A stretch of 64,000 nucleotides of DNA from Collybiopsis luxurians FD-317 M1 (lineage: Eukaryota; Basidiomycota; Agaricomycetes; Agaricales; Omphalotaceae). The notes beneath the pieces were generated by a model. That model saw only the letters and a program-made list of their open reading frames with translations, made no database searches and was not told the origin of the DNA. Position 1 is the first letter of the stretch, and every line of letters starts with the position of its first letter. The stretch spans positions 418,765 to 482,764 of the forward strand of contig KN834768.1 in the NCBI GenBank assembly GCA_000827265.1, given 5' to 3'. Shown in pieces: positions 44,301 to 56,700 of this stretch. The position numbers and the translations under genes are program-made.

Positions 44301-47300
44301 AGTCCTATTTTGCTTAGCAAAGTTCATAAGTAGTGAAAGGTCATGTCAAATCACATGTCCATTTCTTACAGAAAATGTTAATATCTTTTTAGGATACTCT
44401 CTCTGCAAGACAGGCTTTACATCATAGTCAAAATTTGCCTGGAAAAGATAGTACAATTTGCAAAGAGTCCGACTATAATCTGCAAGGCTTTTCATTTCGG
44501 GGTACTTATTCTCCGGTGCTGGAAAGCAAGCACAAAAGACTTACGAGGCCCAATATCCTGAATCAATTCTACATTAAGACCGGCAGCCACAATGGCACTG
44601 ACTAAAGTTTTTATTGAAGACAGCTGCCCACCACTGGCCAATTCCCATCAGAAATTGCTACTGTTTCATTTTCGAGGTTTCAATGGATGCACAGAAATAT
44701 GTATTTTTGGATAAAACCAGTACCACTGGAAGTTACGCATTGGAAGAGTATTCACTTTAGATTAAACATTAGAAAACTCATGTCGAATAAACGTGACAGT
44801 GTGTATTGGGCACTATAGTCATTGTGAAGACTTTGACAGAGTTTTCGGGTTTCATGGCCCAAAGCATTTTCTTGAACCATCCTTCCATGAACTGTGCACT
44901 TACTGCATATACAAAGAGTTAGTCAAACCCATTTAGGAAAGGAAGCCAACAATCAGCTCTGTCACAAACCATGTTCCATGACCCTAATTGAAATTACAGC
45001 ATTGAGCCCATGATGAAAAGATCGAGGCATATTGCAGTAATCCATAGCATATATGTTAACATGATCAGTGAGACTGGCAGCTCAAAACTTTTCCTCAGCT
45101 GCCACCTTCTGCTCTTCAGAGAGGGTGATAGTTTCAACAGTCACGCCATAGGTACCTGCAGCCTATCCACAAGCACTGAGAGATGGAAGTGAATATAAAT
45201 CATCCTACTTGCCAATATGGCAAAGCTTCCCCAACCAGTCCTGGGAAGAAGGAAGAACTCAAATACCGGACATAGACTTTAGCAACGAACAACGATGTAC
45301 CCTATCTCTATGAGGTTCAGCTTATTCATTTGACCTCTTTCGAGATCATCTGTATATGCTTCATCTTCGGAGTTCAGTCCGGCAAGGATAAATTGGTTTT
45401 GATCCCTTTAGATCCCCTGTGTACCCTCCCGCTACTTCATCAAACACTGCACAACTGTAGCTTTATAATGGCATTTTTTTATGTTTACATTAATCTTGGA
45501 TATCAGGAAAGAAACATGCGAGGAGTATGAACATCATATCCTTGGAAAGAAATGCCGCAAATATTTCATTTGATAGGTCGTAATGTGCTCTGATCATAGA
45601 TCAATGAAACCAAAAAGGCAACACTTCTGGGCTACACTTACAAGATATTCACTTTGCTTGCAGTAAGAGTGCTGTTCAGATGGGAATTGGCTCTGAGAAT
45701 TTACATTTGTGAGGAAAATTTTCAGAAGAGGCCAGATAAAAAATGTACAGATAACTTGCTGCTTTGATAATTGAGGTTACTATTGCATTTGCTCCCAAGA
45801 GATGCTTCCTATTCAATATGAATATTTGTTTCAGAACTGCATGAGTGAACAACTTGGAGTAACAAATCTATAAATGAATAAATATTACCCTGAAAAAGTT
45901 GTTCAAGGAATTGACCTCAATGAGGTTGAGCATGTAAGAGTCTTTGAGCTCCCAATGAATATATGTTTTCCTCAAAGCATGTAAGAAAACCACATCTTGC
46001 ATTTGTGAACCAAAAATCACCATGTAAAAACAGATGAACCCAAAGGCATCATCAAGGACATTGATTTTTGCTGAAATTTCATTAGAATGACCATCAGAAG
46101 TCAGAACAAAAGGTTTCTCAAACTGAAAAGTCTCTTCTCCACACTTGACATGCAACTGACCAAACTCAATATGTTTTATGAAGGATAGGATGGACCATTT
46201 GGCTAGACATGAAAAAGCCATTGAATGCATTGGAAAGACAACTAGGAATATAAGAATTACCAAGGGAATGTAAAGAGAGAAATCCAGTGTTGTTTGTGAG
46301 ATGGTCCTGGACTTGACTCAATAACCTGTCCAAGGCTGTCAAGAGGATATTACCTTGCTTCATGATAGCAGGTGAATTGGCTGTCTCAATATATGCTGTG
46401 GTACTCATAATTATAGTTCACTCAAGGGTTGAGTGGGACCCAATCTGCAGTTGCAGAGGTCATTTTCATGTGGAGTATGCCAGGTTGTGGTTGGCCACCC
46501 TAACAACTTACAGAAGTGACCAGAGTTCTTCCAGAAGCAAAGTACCAGAGGGCAGGAAAAATCCAATTGGAACTCTAATGTCAGTCTGCACTACAATACC
46601 CAAAAGCTTTGAAATGGGACCAAGTAAATGGGCACCCCATATTACTGGAATGAAGTTTTTATGAGTACAAATGAGTCCCCAAGAATTGAGAAAGTTCAAA
46701 CTCAGACCAATGCCATCTGTATGGCTGTATTTTATGATGGCCTGCCATATGAAGCTGTATGGGATCAGACCAAAGTTTGTTGATGTATGAACATACAGGA
46801 TCTTTAGACCCTCATATCATCCCAAATTGCTAATGTTTTGAGGATAGAGGTGCTAGAGGAATTTGGGTCTTCACCCTTGTACTATAGATCACAACATTTA
46901 TTTTTCTGGTGGACTTCTTTGGTTACCCAGATGACACCATTCTTAAAAATTGACCTTTGTTCAGTGTAATGAGAGCCAGGTCCCAGGACTTAATCTTTAT
47001 CATATACAATAATTTCATGAATTGATTAATTTTATATAAGTCTCAAAAATCTGATTTACCTGCATACATCTCAGATTTCCATTTAAAATTTAGCTCAAGT
47101 GAAAATATACAAGAGACAATTTGCAGTTGACCAGTTAGAATCACCTAGACACTTCAATATATTGCTTAAAGCCCTTATCACACCATGCACTGAGCCCAGT
47201 TTTCTGCCCACACACAGCCATCAAATGAAAGCTTGTTGTATCCACGGCGGGAAATTATGTTCAGAGTATTAGGGGTCCACAGTGACTGACGGAATGATGG

Positions 47301-47415
47301 AGGGATCCAGATAGCTGGAATAGATGAATGCAGAAATTTGACCCATCCATCTGACATTAGAGTCCACCCTGGTTATAGAGGTAAAGAGTTATTAGTTTCT
47401 GAATGAACAAATAGA
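44301..47415. other. AT-rich, CpG-poor stretch without supported genes
   Basis: About 3.1 kb between the PARG copies and the NLR. CG dinucleotides are very rare. Short open frames exist, for example on the reverse strand at 45868-46408 with 'LLSQVQDHLTNNTGFLSL', but none has a start, introns and motifs that fit. The 46170-46410 part resembles 53060-53330 (see the note there). Confidence 0.5.
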
Positions 47416-50400
47416 TTAAAGGAACATACTAGACTTATCAAACAGAGGGTTAATGGTAAGGGAGCTAATGGTAGCATCCCAGATTCTGATTATACCTCTT
47501 GAAGACCCAGACACAATCTTAGTCCCATCAGGAGAGAATGCTACTGAAGTTATAGCATCATCACCTGAGCTTTGAAAAGGGTGACCAATCTGATTTCCAG
47601 TAGTGACATCCCAGATCCTTATTGTTTCATCTGAAGAACCAGACACAATCTTGGTCCTATCAGAAGATGATGCTACTGCAATTACATAACCACTATGATC
47701 AAGGGGATTGCCAATTTGAGTACCAGTAGTGGCATCCCATATCCTCACTGTGCAATCAGCAGACCCAGACACAATCCTCTTTCCGCCAAGAGCAAAAACT
47801 ACTGACTGCACATAATCATCATGGCCATGGAGAGGATCACCAATCTGAGCTCCAGTAGTATCCCAGATCCTTACTGTTTTGTCATGTGACCCAGACACAA
47901 TCTTGGTTCCTGTTGAGGTATACGCTGCTCATACCCCTAACAGACTTTTTACTTACTATATTTAGTACTCACTTACTTAATACATTTCCGATCTTTAGTT
48001 ACCGTGTAACTACTTATTTGGCTTTCTCCTATTTCTTTTCTTTACTCTACGAGTACGATACCGACCTACTGCCCTTCATTGTGAGTTATTTATATGTAGC
48101 ATATACCTGGCATCTAACTGACGTACCTAGTATATATTATTTCTTATTCTAGGTACTACTCACTTTCCTTATCGCCGGATACCTTCATTTATATATTATT
48201 TCTTATTCTAGAACCCTGCGCCTAACAGTTCCATCAGGGGAAAATGCTACTGAATGCACACAGTCATCATGACCAAGGAGAGGATTACCAATCAGAGTAC
48301 CAGAAGTAGCATCCCATATTTCTATAATTCCATCATCATACCCCAAAACCATCCTGGTTTCATCAGGTGAAAATGCAAATGAAGCCACATAATTATCATG
48401 GCCATGGAGAGGAGCACCAATCTGCACACCAGTAGTAGCATTCCAAATTCTCATTGTTTTATCTGAAGAGCCAGACACAATCTTGCTTCCAGTAGATGAA
48501 AATCCTACTAAATTCACATAGTCATCATGGCCATAGAGAGGATCACCTATTGGATTACCAGTGTTGGCATCCCAGACTTTTACTGTCTTATCTGAAGCAA
48601 GAGACAGAATCTTGCTTCCATCAGGTGAAAATGCTACTGAGAGCACTACAAATTCATGCCCAGGGAGAAAACCACTAGACTGACTGACAGTAATAACATC
48701 CCAGATTCTCACTGAGCAGTCAACAGATCCAGATGCAACCTGGGTCCCATCAGGAGAAAATGCTACTGAATACACAGGGCCATCATGTCCATAGAGAGGA
48801 ATACCAATCTGGACACCAGTAGTGGCATCCCAAATTCTCACATCACCAGAGCCAGATACAATTCTAGTTCCATCTGGAGAGAATGCTACTGTGTGTACAT
48901 AGTAACCATGGCCATAGAGGGGATTGCCAATCTGATTGCCAGTAGTAGCATTCCAGATTCTTACTGTTCCATCCTTAGATCCAGAAACAATCCTATTTCC
49001 ATCAAAAGAAAAAGCTACTGAAAATATAGAATCATCATGTCCAAGAAGAGGATCACCAATTTGAGTACTAGTGAAGACATCCCAGATTCTTATTGTGCTG
49101 TCCTCTGACCCAGAAACAACCCTGGTTCCATTAGGAGAAAATGCTACAGAAGGTATCCAGCCACTGCCGTGACCACAGAGAGCATCACCAATCTAGATGC
49201 CAGTAGTAGCATCCCAAATTCTCACTGTACCATCATCTGCCCCTGACACAATCCTAGTCCCATCAGGGGAAAGTGCTGCTGATCGTAGATACTGACCATA
49301 GCTATAGGGAAGTTCACTGATCTGAACACCAGTAGTAGCATCCCAGATCTTTATGGTTGAAGACACAGATAAAATTCTCATTTCATCATGGGAGAAATCT
49401 ACTGATTTCACAACATTATCATGTCCATCCATAATCTCACCAATTTGAAAACCAGTAGTGGAATCCCATATTTTGATTTTTCCATCCTCAGACCCTGTAA
49501 GAATTCTAGTCCCACTTGGTGAAAATATGACACCTCGAACAGATGAATGTACATTCAGTGCTGCTAACTGCTGACCAACTCCCCCAATTGCTTGTTGCTC
49601 TATTTTCACTATGTTAGTAAGTCGACCTTCCCATTGAGTCTTTTTTTCCCAAAAAGGAATGATACTCAGATAAAGATGCGGTGTCATACCCTGGACATCA
49701 CTACTTGCAAACTGTATTAACAAGTTCCGGAGATCACTTAATGCATCTTTTGAAGTGATGAAATTGGATTTGTATATTTCCTAGATTCTCATCATTTTCA
49801 TGAACATTCTATGTCAGCAAAATGATAACCTACCCTTAACATCAATTCCAACATTTCTCCACACCTTGGTAATGCCTTCATCAAACTCATGGCTTCTATC
49901 CAAAAAAGTCCTTTTGTCATCACAAATTTATCCAAATACAATGCGATACTTTCTTTGGAGTGGGCCTTTATGACATGATCGGTCCAAAACTGGCAGCAGT
50001 ATCCAAGGGACTCCCCAATATTATTTTTTATTCTTGTAGGTAAATCTTCCACTTTTTCATCTGCAACAGAAGAAGACATTAGACCGCAGATGTTAAACCT
50101 GAGCCTTTCCAGGATCCTGAAGCATGTGAAGCTCAGGTCAAGATGTTGCTCAGTCGCATAATAAGGCTTTCCAATATATGCAACAATGAATTCCGGGAAT
50201 GACAAGTGGAAAGTGTAAATAGATTGATTTTCATCAGAAATATAGCAAACTGCATGCAACCTTTCAATGAGCTCCATCACAATGTTCTCATTCAAATTGT
50301 ACTCATTTGTTGACAGTAGCTCGGCAATTGCTTTGCATGTTAATGGCTTTCTGACGGAGATGACTGTATGCAGAATTTTCCAATCTTGCTGCTGCTCATC

Positions 50401-52168
50401 TTGATCTAAAGTCTTATCTGAAATTGCTTCTTGCAGAATATCAGTATAGAGTTGATCAAGATCCTCAGACTTTCTGCTCTGATCAAGCGATTTGACAAGT
50501 CTTTCTTGTTGTCGGTAACCTGCTGCATTTTTAACAAACTTGACTATGGTAGCAGCATAGATAAACAGCTTCCCAGACAGTTTTGTTAGCCTCTCAAGCT
50601 GCATGTCTGATGCAATATTATTTAGTTCTGACTCTACATATATATAGATGTCTTTTTGCACTTCAGTTTCTTCTACCTGATGCAGAATCAACTCTTTGAT
50701 TTTTGCCACTTTCTCCACTGGACCTGTGTTGGAATGCATTAGCTGCTCAATGACACCCTTTGGGCGACTAGTGAAGAAGAACTTCATCCCAGGAAGCTTT
50801 TTCCCCTGCAATGCATCTATGAGTGGCTTTAATGCCACCTGAACATCTTGGCATTCATCCAAAGCATCTAGAACCATTACTGGAAATTTTGTATTCATCC
50901 CCGCAGTTTTTATTAACTCCTGCCAAGGTTCTATTAGAAGCCTGAGTACTTGTTCTTCAGGCTTCTTTGAGGCAATGTCAGGATATCTGGTGAGTACACC
51001 TCTGATTTGGATTGCAAATCTTCTGGAGTAACCTCCTAATTGATATGCAAGGGTAGGAATAATTGACTGGTACTTCTGACACTCAGGTATTTGACGAGAG
51101 CAAAAGAAAGAGCCAGCCAGGGTACCCTTTGAATTCAAGTGCTCGCAGGTGGACACTGCGATGGTGCTCTTTCCAGTCCCAGCCATACCACAAATCCAGT
51201 AACCATGGGTACTATTGGGATCAGAAGCCCATTTCTGAACATCTTCAAGAATCTTTGTTCTTGTGTTTGAAAAGCAAGACCTACGAGCATGCTGGATACC
51301 AACATCTGCATCATAAAATGCCTGGGCAGTGTGGAACAGCTTTCCCAGAGCAAGCACCTATGATTATTTTTATATCTTGAGCACCAATTATTATATTGTT
51401 ACAGTGATACTTACTTTCAAGATTTCACCTGTGTCTGTTTTAATGGCAGAAATCATTTTCATCTGCCATACAGTTTCCATAAGCCGATATCCTTTGTCAA
51501 ATATATAATAATATCTACCTGGCACTCCTGATAAGCATCTTGGATTTCCGTCTTGAAAGTATCAATCATATCTGCTATCTGCTCTTTCTGAACCAGCTTT
51601 CTGAGATAGCCACTATTCACTTGTTTCTTGACTTCTTCCAGAATGATTTCCAGTTTGCTGCAAAAAGTAGAGTCACAAAATGTCAAGGAATTAAGAAACC
51701 TGAATGTCATACTTAGCCAAATTATTGAAAATTTGCATTTCAGATGGACCCATGCCATCTCTGTCTAGCTGCTCCTTCAGGAGCGTCGTACGAGATATTA
51801 AATCATCTGCAAGTTCTTGAAGAGCTTCAGTATTACCAGATATTTGCTTGATGAGGAAATGTTAATGAGTGATATTTTAAAAATAAGGGTATAATAGAGA
51901 CCTTATAAATGTGGATGCATTCAACTACTCCACCCACTGCTGCCTGTAGAGGTGTAAATACAGCTGAGACCTCTTTTAACACAACCAAAGCAGTTTCGAG
52001 AGTGTCTATGATAGCCCCAGACCCAGTGGTAGACTGGTTGATAGAAGGCATCTGCAGTACGGTCCCTGACTCGGGGTCAGGAGTTGAAGGCCTACTCGCA
52101 GCTGGTGAATGAGTTTGATTCTTGTCCTTTTTGAACAGCTTTTTGGCTTTGGCAGCAGCTCTGCGCAT
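47416..52168 (-). pseudogene. NACHT-WD40 (NLR-like) gene, broken in the WD40 part
   Basis: From the ATG at 52168 (MRRAAAKAKK) the exons read into a helical N-terminal part, then a NACHT NTPase with Walker A 'YWICGMAGTGKSTIAVSTC' near 51180 and Walker B 'VMVLDALDECQ', an arginine-rich 'FFFTSRPKGV', and helical repeats to about 49800. The C-terminus holds about 14 WD40 repeats of nearly equal sequence (ending in 'VRIWDATTG'-like motifs) down to 47416. A CAG-to-TAG change at 49193-49195 stops the frame after the third repeat. A 317-base solo LTR cuts a later repeat. Such proteins sense non-self in fungi. A shorter NACHT plus three-WD protein could still be made. Confidence 0.9.
47911..48227. mobile_element. 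Solo LTR inserted in the WD40 region
   Basis: A 317-base insertion starts TGTTGAGG and ends CCTAACA (TG...CA ends), and is flanked on both sides by the 5-base duplication GTTCC (47906-47910 and 48228-48232). Removing it and one GTTCC restores a continuous WD40 repeat. The sequence holds an internal near-duplicate of TATATATTATTTCTTATTCT. It has no coding capacity and fits a Ty1/copia-type solo LTR, the scar of a retrotransposon. Confidence 0.93.
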
Positions 52169-53763
52169 CTTCAATACCACTACGGTGCTTTCCCTGTGAT
52201 GAGATAGATGTGGGTACTTGAGAAAGAGAATGGCGTTCGTGCATTCTTTTATATTCATTCTGACAGCTGACAGTCAATATAGTTCTTTTGACCTCTAGTC
52301 TCATCATAGATATTATCGATGTCAAAGACAAACCCATGATCAAGTAAATTTAAAGGCTACTCCACCTTATGGCCGTATGTTAGACAGTCATCGGCGCCAC
52401 GCAGCTCCCAGCTTATCGGACTGTGTCTTCAGATTTGTATACACTTGGACAATGACGGCAAAAGCCAGCCCAAACCGTGACCTTCTCGATGGTTCAAGTA
52501 TAAACGTTGCTAGATACGGAAGTGTTATTAGATCTCACTGATAATCAATGTGACAATAATCGAAATTCACGGCTGTTCCTGATTGAGCCACAAGGTCCTT
52601 TCCGGCCATGTCGCTGCTAGGAACTCACGGCAGGTATCTACTACTGAATATAAAGTAGCGTTTAGACCAGCCGGTCGGTGATTCGCAGTCGGGACAGATG
52701 GTCTGCGGGGAAGTCGACGTTGTTAAAAGGTAACGGTGTACTCATTTCTTGTAGACCATGTTTCTTGAATATTTCTTGAATACATATAGCGATACACATG
52801 AAAGACCGAAGCAACCACGGCACGTACCGTGGAAGGCGCGTCTTGAGACCCTTTAGGCTTTCAAAATGAAGGTGTACTTCAACTGCGAATATAGAGTCAT
52901 GATACCAATGTCGCCTCGTGCTGTTTCCCTATATAGCGGCTCGCTGTCAAATCGTTCAAAAAGCCCATCGAATGGACATAAGCTAAGATCAGTCGCAAAT
53001 CAGTGGTTGAAACAATTCAAACCTAAACCTTGGGGAGCCGGGACAATATCATTCAGATATCATTGAGTAATTTGCCGGCGTTATAAGGGTGTGCAAAACG
53101 GAACCAGTTTGCGGAATGTCGAAGAAGTGTGAATTATACATTGGATAAGTCGACTGCTTTGCTAGAGGAAAATAGATGTTGAACATGTCAAAAGTAGAGG
53201 GAAGCTTTGAAGAGAAGGATCCAGCATTATGTACAATATAGTACTGAACCTGACTCAATAATTTGCCCGAAGACAGTAAAAAAAGAATGGGATGGGGCAT
53301 TCAATTGTCTCGATGAATGCTGAGCGTCTGTAATCATTATATACAAGGCAGGGCTTGGCGACTTCTGCGATTGCAATCTGATTTACTTAGTGCCGGTATA
53401 GCTGTCATTCCAGATAGCTTTGGGAAGCGACACAGAAAAAGAGTATATAAAAAGTTACACCATTCAAGTCCGCCATCCAACGTCTCCAAAATGAACCAAG
53501 GAAAATTAGTGATGTCATTACTGTCTTTATAACAACGTAGATGTATATACGCAACTGGATGTGGCTACATGTGCTGCTTCTAAGTGCGGGGGTCTATATA
53601 TATGTGAGTTAAGCTAGCGAGCAAGTTGTACAAGTGTACTTTTTCCCCCAAAAGTAATAAAAAACAGGATCATCCTGACCGTGTCCCTGGGAAGATCGTA
53701 ATCGTACTGGAAACGTAAAATAGCATGAAGTATGAGGAGCAGGAGAACCGCAATGTCGTATCG
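52169..53763. other. Intergenic stretch with a copy of a repeated fragment
   Basis: About 1.6 kb between the NLR start and the ABC transporter end. Around 53060-53330 the reverse strand resembles 46170-46410 ('LLSQVQYYIVHNAGSFSS' versus 'LLSQVQDHLTNNTGFLSL'), so parts of one repeated or duplicated sequence lie on both sides of the NLR gene. No gene model supported. Confidence 0.5.
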
Positions 53764-56700
53764 TTACCGCTTTGCATATCGAAGGAAACGCGAAGCGACG
53801 ATCGTGACTAGAACGTTGAAGACTAGCAAACGAAGTCAAACCGATGCCCACACAGCTCGAGGAGTAAATCCGACGTACCGAAGAACGCGAAGACGACAAA
53901 TACATCCCTCCAGCGATTGTCGAAGCTAATGTTCAGAGGAGTATAGAACTCGTCGCCGAACTGGTATTGACAATACTGGCACGATGACGTGGCATTTGGA
54001 TTGTTCAAATAGCCGCCGAATACATTGACGAAATCATTGGCCCACTGGTAACAGGTTTCACCAGAAGGCGGGTTGAACACGTTGAATTCGTCGCTCTTGC
54101 AATTTACGGGAAGACCGCTAGAAAAAAGAAATTCAGCAACGGTGATGCACAAACACCAGGACAGGGGACTTACTGTAATTCTGTGGAAACCATAGCGCCA
54201 AGAAGGCGAGTGTAGGGGTCGAGCTGATAGAGCCAACTTCTCCAAAACGTGTTCATGGTCGGATAAGGGATAGTAACACCACAGAATGTAGTGAGGACCA
54301 CACCGATGAAAGGATTGAACAATACCGCGACCTGAACACTCGGAGAAATGGCTGCGATGAGCTGTCCGAGGGAAACACCAAACTGCAAGAGGACATGAAT
54401 AACTTCAAAGAATGCACGGCAACCTGAGGCAAACGTACCAGCATTACGAAAATGATAACCAGTAGCTGGAAGCCAGTGCCGTCAACACCCGCAGCTCCTT
54501 GACCGAAATGCATAGGGTACACCATGAGAACCCAATATACGATACCGCAAAGGATATTGTACGGAATTTCACCGAGAAGTTGTCCAATGGCAAAAGCGTA
54601 CGGAGAGTAGATACGACTGGAAGCCTCTGTAAAGTAGACGTCAGCCACCTTGAGATGAACTTGTGAATCCACGGGACAGACCTCGAATGAAGGTACGCCT
54701 ATTCATGATGAACATTGGCTCAATCTGGGACATCACAATAGCGGGAAGGACAGCGACCCAGAAACTACAGATGGACAATCAGACAAAGAGCAACGAGCAA
54801 AGAGGGGCAGCTTACATCGAGAAGACACGGAACTGGAGATCTCGAAGACTAGTCCCGAGTTGCAAGAAAGAAAGCGAAACCCAAAGAGAAATAAACATGC
54901 ACACAAAGAGCCGAGTAAAGATGTAGTCGGGCGAACGCCAAAGTGCCCGATTGTTTCGCGCGACGACAAGTCGAAGTTGGTACAGGAAGGAAGTGGCGTC
55001 TGTGAAAGATATATTCAATATAGAATCGATCCCAAATACCACGGAGGCACTTACAGGTACTCAGCTGCTTGCGATCAGTCTCTGGCCTAGCCAGTCCTTT
55101 CGCTTTGATTTCGTCAATCTCCCGCGTAACCTTTTCATACTCGGGCGAATCGAGCCAGATGTCCTTCCAATCGCGGTCACCGATCCTGGCTGAAACACCA
55201 GCCCCGATCGCGTCGAGCATAAATTCTGCCGGGTTAACGTTCGGTGGACACACAGCTCCATGACGAGCGAAGTAGTCCCGAATGATATGCGAGTCCGCGC
55301 CAATATCACCGAAGTACACCGTCTCGCCTCCCGTCTCAAGGAGAAGCAGACGGTCGAAACTCTCAAACAGCAGCGAAGAGGGCTACAAGGTAATCAAGTC
55401 AGGAAGAGCAACCTCAGCTCCTGAATGGAGTAACACTTACTTGATGGATGGTACACAAGATCGCCTGGCCTTGATCGGCGAGCTTGCGCAAAAATCGAAC
55501 CAAGTTCCAGGCACTCTGAGCATCAAGCCCAGAGGTAGGTTCGTCGAGGAAAAGCAGAAGCTCCGGTTTGCTGGCGAGTTCAACACCAATTGTCAACCTC
55601 TTCCTCGCTTCAACGCCGAGACAGTAAACAACGGCTTCCGAGAGATCCTGGAGTTCGAGCAGCTCGATGATCTCCTCAACGTAGGCGTTCTTTTCATCAA
55701 TAGAAACTTCGGCGGGTTGACGCAAATACGCGGAGAATCGCATAGCTTCCCGGACCGTCGCCGTGCCTTCGTGTACATCCATTTGTTCGGCTGGAAGCAG
55801 ATGGTTTAGACAAGACTAGAAGTTTTGGATGTGCTAGTTACTCACCATACGCAGTACCTCTAGCAAAGTCAGAGGTCAAAGGCCGTCCATCAACGAGAAC
55901 ATCTCCAGTAATAACACCGATATTCTTCCTCTGCGCCAAAACGTCTAGACAAGTCGTCTTTCCCGCTCCACTAGCACCCATAAGAGCAGTCAAAGTTCCG
56001 GGTTTGACATATCCATTTACATCGTGAAGCAAGCGTCTCGTACCGCCGGGGACAGGAACGACGTAGTTGAGTTTCTCCCATGTAAAAGTCTTCCTATATT
56101 CCCGGGTCGCGAGTCTATGTAGACCGTCAGTAAAGGTCCGTACATCAGAACGCAAGGCAACGAATACTCACGCCTCGATTTTCTCCTCTTTCTCAGCCTC
56201 CTCCAACATCTTTCCATCAGCAATCGCCTGAGCTCGTTGTTGCTTCGCAGCTTTCCTAGCCTGCTGATCCTCATTCAGCTTCTTCGTCTCCGCGTCCTCC
56301 TTTGCGAATATCCTAAAGCCAACATTGGCAACGTATTGCTAAACCACCAAACAAAAATCGTTAGTACCAATCAGCAACCGTAATCAAACCCAAAGACTTA
56401 CCGGGAAGAACTCGAGCGCAATAATCTGCGTGATCTGGAAGAAGAAGAACATGCCGACGAGCACGATAAAGCACCGTCGCCACACATCCGTCGCGTCGAG
56501 GCCATACCCAGCCGAAACGTACGAGCGTCCAGTAACATCCACAGATCCACCGACGGCGCCAAAGAGGGTGCAGACTTGGTTGTCACCGAGCCCGTCGGGA
56601 TATTTCGTCAGGCCAGGACCATTTCGAGGAATGATGTATGCTCCGTCGCAGGTGAGCTAAGATACGAATGGGAAAATTGTGAGGATGGAGATGTGGATAC

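Noticed and set aside
45868..46408. Reverse-strand frames of 80-131 residues between PARG and NLR
   Set aside because: No clear start, intron or domain. The DNA is CpG-poor and decayed; only a weak match to 53060-53330 was kept as a note.
53317..53532. Forward 71-residue frame
   Set aside because: No motif and a composition like random AT-rich DNA.
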